In this document: one piece after another, positions 1-5,510 of the stretch
Layout: each line of letters starts with the position of its first letter
Position numbering within the stretch: position 1 is the first letter of the stretch
Assembly: GCA_902461085.1 (NCBI GenBank)
Contig: CABPWH010000091.1
Location: forward strand, 1 to 6,752
Reading direction: 5' to 3'
From: an uncultured Collinsella sp.
Lineage (GTDB): Bacteria > Actinomycetota > Coriobacteriia > Coriobacteriales > Coriobacteriaceae
DNA: 6,752 nucleotides
Notes under the pieces: generated by a model
Told to the model about the DNA's origin: nothing
What the model saw: only the letters and a program-made list of their open reading frames with translations
Database searches by the model: none
Made by a program: the position numbers and the translations under genes

Positions 1-52
1 GCTGGGTCCCGGGGCCCGCGGCCGGGTGGACGGCACCGAGCCGTACGCTTGA
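1..52 (+). CDS. Possible 3' end of an upstream gene (partial, unidentified)
   Basis: Reading from base 2, the frame gives about 16 residues ending in DGTEPYA and stops at TGA 50-52, just before a strong terminator. Fourteen of its 16 sense codons end in G or C, as expected for a gene in a GC-rich genome. The frame from base 1 also stops nearby, at 55-57, but has fewer G/C-ending codons. The fragment is too short to assign to a family. It could equally be non-coding sequence ahead of the terminator. Confidence 0.3.
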   Translation, partial: LGPGARGRVDGTEPYA

Positions 53-58
53 ACTGAG

Positions 59-90
59 AAGGGGGAGGCCTCGCGGCCTCCCCCTTTTTT
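59..90 (+). terminator. Rho-independent terminator before coaE
   Basis: A perfect 10-bp inverted repeat (GGGGGAGGCC at 61-70, GGCCTCCCCC at 75-84) encloses the 4-base loop TCGC and is followed by six T's at 85-90. The two A's at 59-60 can pair with the first T's and extend the stem. It should end transcription of whatever lies to the left and insulate coaE from it. Confidence 0.93.
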
Positions 91-157
91 GCGTTATATA
101 CACGTTGTACTTTGGGACCTAGCTCCCCCGTATGCGCTCTTACTGTTTGGCTGTATT

Positions 158-188
158 TTGAGTCCATCTAGTGTATTTGAGCGATAAT
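158..188 (+). promoter_or_regulatory. Candidate promoter of coaE
   Basis: The stretch 91-213 is AT-richer than its surroundings and has no convincing gene. It contains TTGAGT at 158-163 and GATAAT at 183-188, which resemble the -35 and -10 boxes of a housekeeping sigma factor. The 19-base spacer is longer than the usual 17. Transcription would start near 195, about 20 bases before the coaE ATG. The -10 box is one base off consensus. A promoter is expected here because a terminator lies just upstream, but these exact boxes are a guess. Confidence 0.35.
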
Positions 189-216
189 TACTCGCATTGG
201 CGTTAGGGAGGGCTTG

Positions 217-858
217 ATGTTTACCGAATTTGTCTTGGGCAATATTGCTTCGGGTAAGTCGACTGCCTGCCGCTATTTCGAATCTCATGGCGCTATGCTT
301 ATCGATCTGGATGAGCTTGCAAAATCTCTGTATGTGCCGGGCTCTGATATCGTCAATACTCTCGCGGATGAATTCGGTTGGGACATTTTGGATGAGGAGG
401 GCGGCATTCGCCGCAGCATCCTCGCTTCTCGAGCTTTCGCTTCTCCTGATTCGGTCGCACGACTCAATGGCATCGTGCATCCCGTTCTGATTGAACAGCT
501 TTCGCTTAGGATTCTCGATCCGGTTTGTTGTACGGTTTCATCTCCCCGTTACCCCTTTGCGGTGGTCGAGGTTTCTGCTCCGACTGGTTTTGAGGATGCA
601 TTTGGCTTGGCTGATGAAATTCTGGTCATTAGCGCCCCTTTGTCAGTTCGTCGCGAGCGCGCTATTCAACGTGGCATGGAGCCATCTGATTTCGATGCCC
701 GTTCTGCTTGTCAGCCCGATGAGTCTGCGCTGTGCAATCTCGCTACAACGGTGATTGATAATGCCTCAGGCGATAATTCGCTCTTTGAGCAGCTTGACTC
801 ATGGCTTGCATGCCATGGGTTCGGGGATGTAGTGGATAAGGAGGAGGCTGATGCCTAA
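217..858 (+). CDS. coaE: Dephospho-CoA kinase
   Basis: CoaE phosphorylates the ribose 3'-hydroxyl of dephospho-CoA with ATP, the last step of coenzyme A synthesis, in the cytoplasm. The 213-residue product has a P-loop GNIASGKST at residues 8-16, then LIDLDELAK (28-36), matching the family's DADxIAR substrate region. RLNGIVHP (82-89) fits the helix with the conserved HP, and VVEVSAP (116-122) matches the usual EVPLLFE strand. RRERAIQRG (145-153) looks like the lid, and TTVIDNASG (177-185) is the typical C-terminal motif. The usual GGIGSGKS is altered, so this is a somewhat divergent member. ATG 217 is chosen over TTG 214 because AGGGAG at 205-210 lies 6 bases before it. The gene is lower in GC than uvrB and overlaps the next gene by 8 bases. 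Confidence 0.9.
   Translation: MFTEFVLGNIASGKSTACRYFESHGAMLIDLDELAKSLYVPGSDIVNTLADEFGWDILDEEGGIRRSILASRAFASPDSVARLNGIVHPVLIEQLSLRILDPVCCTVSSPRYPFAVVEVSAPTGFEDAFGLADEILVISAPLSVRRERAIQRGMEPSDFDARSACQPDESALCNLATTVIDNASGDNSLFEQLDSWLACHGFGDVVDKEEADA
838..844 (+). promoter_or_regulatory. Ribosome binding site of the transglycosylase, inside coaE
   Basis: AAGGAGG, a near-perfect Shine-Dalgarno sequence, lies within the last codons of coaE, 6 bases before ATG 851. It supports that start and an independent or coupled start of translation at the overlap. Confidence 0.8.
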
Positions 859-1432
859 GACACGTTTCCTTACGTGGTATCGCCTTATACCGCTAGCTGC
901 CGTTTTTGCCTTCGGCCTTATCTCATTCGTTTACTCGTATGCTCCTGCCGCTTTCTTTAAGCCGCTGTATCCGATTGACTACGAGGCGTATGTAAAGCAA
1001 TCCAGTATTTCGCATAATCTGGATCCGTATCTGGTGTGCGCTGTCATTAAGTCTGAATCGAATTGGGATCCCGAGGCCGAGTCGAATCAGGGTGCTCAGG
1101 GATTGATGCAGCTGATGCCCGAGACTGCCCAGGATATGATCGCCAAGGGCCTTGTCGACGGTGGCGAGTATTCGGCCGACAACCTTAACGATCCGGCTAC
1201 GAATATCGAGTTTGGCTGTGCGTATCTCTCGTATCTTCTAGCGTATTTTAACGGGTCGACTGACAGTGCCATTGCCGCCTATAACGCCGGCATGGGCAAT
1301 GTCGACGGATGGGCGCAGCAGAGTACGTCGCTTCATAATGCAATCACCTTTCCCGAGACGCAGGCGTATCTGATTCGTGTCAATAATGCCTGGGCTCGCT
1401 ACAAGACCCTCTATCCCGATCGGTTCGTATAG
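851..1432 (+). CDS. Membrane-anchored lytic transglycosylase (SLT domain, GH23-like)
   Basis: Enzymes of this family cleave the MurNAc-GlcNAc bond of peptidoglycan, leaving a 1,6-anhydro end, and act outside the membrane. The 193-residue protein starts with a basic segment (K3, R5), then a hydrophobic stretch at about 11-34 that should be a signal anchor or uncleaved signal peptide. The SLT domain fills the rest. KSESNW (67-72) carries the predicted catalytic Glu69, GAQGLMQLMP (81-90) is the family's GxxGLMQ motif, AYNAG (143-147) is the substrate-groove motif, and PETQAYL (168-174) is the conserved end. It resembles the small Slt/MltC-type catalytic domain without the large superhelical part. 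Its start overlaps coaE, so the two are probably co-transcribed. The biological role (cell-wall turnover, or making room for wall machinery) cannot be read from the sequence. Confidence 0.92.
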   Translation: MPKTRFLTWYRLIPLAAVFAFGLISFVYSYAPAAFFKPLYPIDYEAYVKQSSISHNLDPYLVCAVIKSESNWDPEAESNQGAQGLMQLMPETAQDMIAKGLVDGGEYSADNLNDPATNIEFGCAYLSYLLAYFNGSTDSAIAAYNAGMGNVDGWAQQSTSLHNAITFPETQAYLIRVNNAWARYKTLYPDRFV

Positions 1433-1458
1433 GACTATGCCTGCCGCCTGCGTATACT
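1430..1458 (+). promoter_or_regulatory. Weak candidate promoter of uvrB
   Basis: TATACT at 1453-1458 is a good -10 match between the transglycosylase stop and uvrB. The hexamer 17 bases upstream, TAGGAC (1430-1435), is a poor -35. Transcription would start near 1465. I found no GAAC-N4-GTTC type LexA/SOS box here. uvrB may instead, or also, be read through from coaE, since no terminator lies between them. Confidence 0.3.
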
Positions 1459-1483
1459 GCAGATATATGAGTTAGGAGTATCC

Positions 1484-3724
1484 ATGGCGGAATTTGAAGT
1501 AGAACGCGTTGGTGGTGAACTTAAGCGCTTTGGCGTTGAAGGCTCTGACGTGCCGTTTAAGGTCGTGTCTCCCTATGAGCCTGCCGGTTCCCAGCCTAAG
1601 GCCATTGAGTCGCTTGTGCAGGGCGTGAGGGACGGAGACCGCTATCAGGTTTTGCTGGGCGTGACTGGTTCGGGCAAGACCTTCACGATGGCAAAGACTA
1701 TTGAGGCCCTGGGAAAGCCGACGCTGGTCATGGCTCCGAATAAAACGCTCGCCGCTCAGCTTGCGAGCGAGCTCAAAGAGTTCTTTCCCAACAACGCTGT
1801 GGTCTACTTCGTCTCGTACTACGACTACTATCAGCCCGAGGCGTATGTGCCGCAAAGCGATACATATATCGAGAAAGACTCCTCGATTAACGAAGAGGTT
1901 GAGATGCTGCGACATCAGGCGACCGCATCGCTGCTCTCTCGACGCGATGTGATCGTTGTCGCATCGGTCTCGTGTATCTATGGCATTGGCTCTCCTGAGG
2001 ACTATGCGGGTCTGGCTCCAAACGTCGACAAGAAGGTGCCGCTCGAGCGCGATGACTTTATCCATGCACTTATCGACATTCAATATGATCGCAATGACTA
2101 TGACCTGGCACGCGGCACGTTCCGCGTGCGCGGCGATGTTGTCGACGTGTATCCGCCTTATGCCGAGCATCCGTTGCGGTTTGAGTTCTTTGGCGACGAG
2201 GTCGAGCTGATTGCCGAGATCGATGAGGTCACCGGTGAGATGCTTCGTGAGTACGAGGCCATCCCCGTATGGCCGGCATCGCACTACGTGACCGAGAAGC
2301 CGAAGGTCAAGGCGGCTCTGAAATCGATCAGCGAAGAGTGCGAGAAGCGCGTGGCGGAGCTCAAGGCGACCGACAAGTTGCTCGAGGCGCAGCGTCTGCA
2401 GCAGCGCACCGATTATGATCTTGAGATGCTCGAGACGATGGGCTTTTGCAACGGCATCGAGAACTACTCGCGTCATCTGGACGGTCGCAAACCGGGTGAG
2501 CCGCCGTTTACCCTAATCGATTACTTTCCCAAGGATATGCTCTGCATCATCGATGAGAGCCATGTGACGGTGCCGCAGATTCGCGGCATGCACGAAGGTG
2601 ACCGCTCGCGTAAGGTGACGCTGGTGGAACACGGTTTTCGCCTGCCCTCCGCGCTCGATAACCGCCCGCTTCGTTTCGATGAGTTTGAGGCAAGGATACC
2701 CCAGTTTATCTATGTTTCGGCCACGCCGGGCGACTACGAGCTGCGGGTGAGCCAAAACGACGTGGAGCAGATTATTCGTCCGACCGGCCTGCTCGACCCC
2801 AAGATTGACGTGCGTCCAGTACGCGGCCAGATTGACGATCTTGAGGACGAGATTCGCGAGCGCGTTGCCCGCAAGGAGCGCGTGCTGGTGACCACGTTGA
2901 CCAAGCGCATGGCCGAGGACCTGACCGACCATCTGCTCGACGCGGGCATTAAGGTCAATTACATGCACTCTGATACGGCGACAATGGACCGTGTCGAGAT
3001 CCTGCGAACGCTGCGCGAGGGCAAGATCGATGTTCTCGTTGGCATCAACCTGCTTCGTGAGGGCCTGGATCTTCCCGAGGTCTCACTGGTGGCAATTCTC
3101 GACGCCGATAAGGAAGGCTTCTTGCGCAACCGCCGTTCGCTGATTCAGACGATTGGCCGCGCGGCCCGTAACGCCGATGGCGAAGTCATCATGTATGCGG
3201 ACGTTGTGACCGATTCGATGAAAGAGGCCATCGAGGAGACGCGGCGCCGCCGCGAGATTCAGATGGCATATAACGAAGAGCATGGCATTGTGCCCAAGAC
3301 GGTGCGCAAGGCCATCAACGACATCTCAAGTTTTATTGCCGAAGCCGAAAAAACCGTGGGTTCCAAGGGGCGCTCGAAGGGCGACTCCCTTGGCCATGGC
3401 GCATTCTATACGCCCGATGAGTCGGGCGAGGGCGGCGTGCCGGAAACGGTGGCACCCGAGCAGACACTTGCGGAGCAGTTGGAAGAACTGCCGCATGACG
3501 AGCTTGTGCGGATCGTCGAAACCATGGAAGAGGATATGCGCAACGCTTCTGCCGCCATGGACTTTGAGGAGGCGGCGCGCCTGCGCGATGCCGTCGTTCA
3601 GATTCGGGCGATGCTCGAGGGTGCGTCTGAGGACGAGACGATCGAGCGCTTACGTTCGCAGGCCCGCAAGGGTTCCACGTTCGCATCGGGCAGAAAACGC
3701 CAGGGTGCACGGTTTAAGAAATAG
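1484..3724 (+). CDS. uvrB: Excinuclease ABC subunit B
   Basis: UvrB is the damage-verifying, helicase-like subunit of nucleotide excision repair. UvrA loads it onto damaged DNA, and it then recruits UvrC. The 746-residue product has Walker A GVTGSGKTFT (59-68), the damage-probing beta-hairpin with SYYDYYQPEAYVP (111-123), Walker B/motif II IIDESH (355-360), motif III VSATPGDYE (411-419) and motif VI QTIGRAARN (555-563). A C-terminal UVR domain (about 672-711, MDFEEAARLRD), which contacts UvrC, completes it. It is longer than E. coli UvrB (673 residues). The extra length lies mainly in a Gly/Ser/acid-rich linker at about 622-664 and a basic tail (716-746). AGGAG at 1474-1478, 5 bases before ATG, supports the start. 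No key residue is missing. Confidence 0.98.
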   Translation: MAEFEVERVGGELKRFGVEGSDVPFKVVSPYEPAGSQPKAIESLVQGVRDGDRYQVLLGVTGSGKTFTMAKTIEALGKPTLVMAPNKTLAAQLASELKEFFPNNAVVYFVSYYDYYQPEAYVPQSDTYIEKDSSINEEVEMLRHQATASLLSRRDVIVVASVSCIYGIGSPEDYAGLAPNVDKKVPLERDDFIHALIDIQYDRNDYDLARGTFRVRGDVVDVYPPYAEHPLRFEFFGDEVELIAEIDEVTGEMLREYEAIPVWPASHYVTEKPKVKAALKSISEECEKRVAELKATDKLLEAQRLQQRTDYDLEMLETMGFCNGIENYSRHLDGRKPGEPPFTLIDYFPKDMLCIIDESHVTVPQIRGMHEGDRSRKVTLVEHGFRLPSALDNRPLRFDEFEARIPQFIYVSATPGDYELRVSQNDVEQIIRPTGLLDPKIDVRPVRGQIDDLEDEIRERVARKERVLVTTLTKRMAEDLTDHLLDAGIKVNYMHSDTATMDRVEILRTLREGKIDVLVGINLLREGLDLPEVSLVAILDADKEGFLRNRRSLIQTIGRAARNADGEVIMYADVVTDSMKEAIEETRRRREIQMAYNEEHGIVPKTVRKAINDISSFIAEAEKTVGSKGRSKGDSLGHGAFYTPDESGEGGVPETVAPEQTLAEQLEELPHDELVRIVETMEEDMRNASAAMDFEEAARLRDAVVQIRAMLEGASEDETIERLRSQARKGSTFASGRKRQGARFKK

Positions 3725-3727
3725 CGA

Positions 3728-3770
3728 ACAGGCCCCGAGTTCCCTGTGGAGCTCGGGGCCTGTGTCTTTT
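3728..3770 (+). terminator. Rho-independent terminator of uvrB, between convergent genes
   Basis: ACAGGCCCCGAG (3728-3739) pairs perfectly with CTCGGGGCCTGT (3752-3763). Four more pairs, one of them G-U, extend it to a 16-bp stem with loop CTGT (3744-3747). TCTTTT follows at 3765-3770. It begins 4 bases after the uvrB stop. The facing gene ends at 3790. Read leftward the hairpin is followed only by a broken T tract (GCTATTTCTT), so termination of the leftward transcript is possible but less certain. Confidence 0.93.
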
Positions 3771-3789
3771 GCGTGCTGGAATTCGTGCG

Positions 3790-5430
3790 CTAGAGGTCTG
3801 CGATCAGGGCTTCGGCACAACGAATGCCGTCGGTGGCCGCGCTCATGATGCCGCCGGCATATCCAGCCCCCTCACCGCAAGGGTAGAGTCCCGGGGTCGA
3901 CACGGCATGGCACGTTCGGTCTCGGGTGACAGTAACCGGTGAGCTCGAACGAGTCTCCACGCCGGTAAGAACGGCATCGGGGCGGTCATAGCCTCGTAGC
4001 TTTTTTCCGAGTAGAGGAAGTCCCAGGCGGAGCGACTCGATGATATGCTGCGGCAGGGCTTCGTCAATTGCCGTCCAGGTCACACCGAGCGGATAGGTGG
4101 GCTTTACCTTTCCGGGCGCCTTGCTGGCGCGTCCTGCGAGGAAATCTCCGACGAGTTGTGCCGGTGCGTTCCAGTTGGAACCACCCAGGCGATAGGCGGC
4201 CGCCTCGCAGGCACGCTGGAGCTCGATGCCGGCGAGCGGGTCATCGTTGGGAAGGTCCTCAGGCGTGACGTTAACGAGCAGGGCGGCGTTTGCGTTGCGT
4301 CCGTCGCGGGCATTGAGGCTGGCGCCGTTGACGCACAGGTGGCCCTGCTCGGAAGAGGCGGCGACAACCTGCCCGCCGGGGCACATGCAAAACGAGAACA
4401 CGCTGCGGCCGTTGGGAAGATGGGCGACGAGCTTGTAGGGGGCTGCTCCGAGGGCAGGATGCCCCGCCGAGGCTCCATATTGGGCTCGGTCGATGTCGCG
4501 CTGCGGATGCTCGATGCGAACGCCCATGGCAAAGGTCTTTTGTGCGAGGGCCACGTTGTGGTCCTTAAGGAGCTCAAAAATATCGCGAGCAGAATGCCCG
4601 CAGGCGAGGATGAGGTGCTTTGTCTCAATTGGCTCGTAAGCGGCGTCTTGGGACGATTGGACATCGATACCGGTGATGGCGCCAGACGCGTCGATGCGAA
4701 TGTCGACGAGCTTTGTTCGATAACGGACGACACCTCCGAGCTGCTCGATGCGCTGGGATATAGCGGTGACAACCGTGGGAAGGATGTCGGAGCCAATGTG
4801 CGGCTTGGCATCCCACAGAATATCGCGGGGCGCGCCCGCCTCGACGAAGGTTTCGAGGATAAGGCGATGGGCGGGATTTTTGGTTCCCGTATTGAGCTTG
4901 CCGTCCGAGAAGGTCCCCGCGCCGCCCAGGCCAAACTGGATATTGCTCTCGGGGTCGAGGATGCGCTCCTTTAGAAAGAGATCGATCGCATGCGAGCGGC
5001 GAAATGCTGGGTCGCCGCGCTCGATGAGCAAGGGCTTAAGACCCGCTTCGGCAAGGGTGAGCGCAGCGAAAAGGCCAGCGCATCCGGCGCCGACAACGAC
5101 AGGGCATTCTTGAGGTGCGTCGGAGACGGGGGAGGGGAATGAAGACCCATCGTCTTCTATCGCGCGTACGCGCGAGCGGTCACGCTCGGCAATGCTGTCG
5201 ATCGCTTCTCGCTCGAGGTGGAGACTAGTCAGCTCAACACGAAAGCTCAGGATAAAATGGACGTCTCGTTTTTTGCGAGCGTCGATTGACTTGCGGTGGA
5301 GCTCGATGGACTTGATCTCGGAGTCCTTGCAACGTAGGACGCGCTTGGCGACTCGCTTGCCAACAATGAGGCAGGCATTTTCATCGCCGGCTTCATCGAG
5401 CGAAGCGTTGACTTGGGTGATTTCGATCAT
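3790..5430 (-). CDS. FAD-dependent dehydrogenase of the COG2509 type, function unknown
   Basis: The 546-residue protein is a predicted cytoplasmic flavoprotein. Residues 1-100 form the small N-terminal domain typical of this family, with KSIDARKKRDVHF (47-59). An FAD-binding Rossmann motif follows: VVVGAGCAGL (111-120) ending in LLIERG (134-139). FGLGGAGTFSDGKLNTGTK (166-184) is the family's hallmark. FSFCMCPGGQVV (345-356) and the C-terminal FAD motif YPCGEGAGYAGGIMSAA (516-532) are also typical. The substrate is unknown. I see no membrane segment or iron-sulfur cluster motif. ATG 5430 is chosen because AAGGAG (complement of 5437-5442) lies 6 bases before it. The in-frame extension upstream to 5553 crosses a hairpin and the end of the previous gene, so it is unlikely. 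The gene runs leftward behind another flavoprotein gene and converges on uvrB. Confidence 0.9.
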   Translation of the reverse strand: MIEITQVNASLDEAGDENACLIVGKRVAKRVLRCKDSEIKSIELHRKSIDARKKRDVHFILSFRVELTSLHLEREAIDSIAERDRSRVRAIEDDGSSFPSPVSDAPQECPVVVGAGCAGLFAALTLAEAGLKPLLIERGDPAFRRSHAIDLFLKERILDPESNIQFGLGGAGTFSDGKLNTGTKNPAHRLILETFVEAGAPRDILWDAKPHIGSDILPTVVTAISQRIEQLGGVVRYRTKLVDIRIDASGAITGIDVQSSQDAAYEPIETKHLILACGHSARDIFELLKDHNVALAQKTFAMGVRIEHPQRDIDRAQYGASAGHPALGAAPYKLVAHLPNGRSVFSFCMCPGGQVVAASSEQGHLCVNGASLNARDGRNANAALLVNVTPEDLPNDDPLAGIELQRACEAAAYRLGGSNWNAPAQLVGDFLAGRASKAPGKVKPTYPLGVTWTAIDEALPQHIIESLRLGLPLLGKKLRGYDRPDAVLTGVETRSSSPVTVTRDRTCHAVSTPGLYPCGEGAGYAGGIMSAATDGIRCAEALIADL

Positions 5431-5448
5431 CGAGGTCTCCTTAGAGGC

Positions 5449-5480
5449 AAGAAAGAGGCCGTCCGGTATCCCAGACGGCC
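5449..5480 (-). terminator. Hairpin with T-rich tail between the two flavoprotein genes
   Basis: On the minus strand GGCCGTC (5480-5474) pairs with GACGGCC (5463-5457). The loop can pair further (TGG with CCG, one T-G), giving a 10-bp stem with loop GATA. TCTTTCTT follows at 5456-5449. This fits a terminator for the HI0933-like gene that stops at 5511. The T tract is interrupted and ends only 6 bases before the Shine-Dalgarno of the next gene, so the hairpin may instead be a partial terminator or attenuator, or a 5'-leader stem-loop. Confidence 0.6.
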
Positions 5481-5494
5481 CGAATGCGTTTTTG

Positions 5495-5500
5495 ATTATA
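5495..5500 (-). promoter_or_regulatory. Candidate -10 box for the COG2509-type gene
   Basis: The minus strand reads TATAAT here, a perfect -10 hexamer, in an AT-rich patch within otherwise GC-rich sequence, just after the stop of the upstream gene. No good -35 is seen 16-18 bases before it, nor an extended TGn. If used, transcription would start near 5487 and the leader of about 57 bases would begin with the hairpin at 5457-5480. Confidence 0.4.
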
Positions 5501-5510
5501 GACTGCGCGG

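Noticed and set aside
94..213. Small gene between the terminator and coaE
   Set aside because: The only open frame here is on the minus strand and mostly overlaps coaE. The interval itself looks like a promoter region.
1433..1483. LexA/SOS operator before uvrB
   Set aside because: uvrB is often SOS-controlled, so I looked for GAAC-N4-GTTC and close variants and found none in this gap.
1472..2476. 334-codon open frame on the minus strand inside uvrB
   Set aside because: It lies opposite an unmistakable uvrB and its translation shows no recognisable domain. Long antisense frames are common opposite GC-rich genes.
4045..4974. 309-codon open frame on the plus strand inside the COG2509-type gene
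   Set aside because: It is antisense to a gene with clear FAD motifs. The predicted protein has no family features and no good ribosome binding site was seen.
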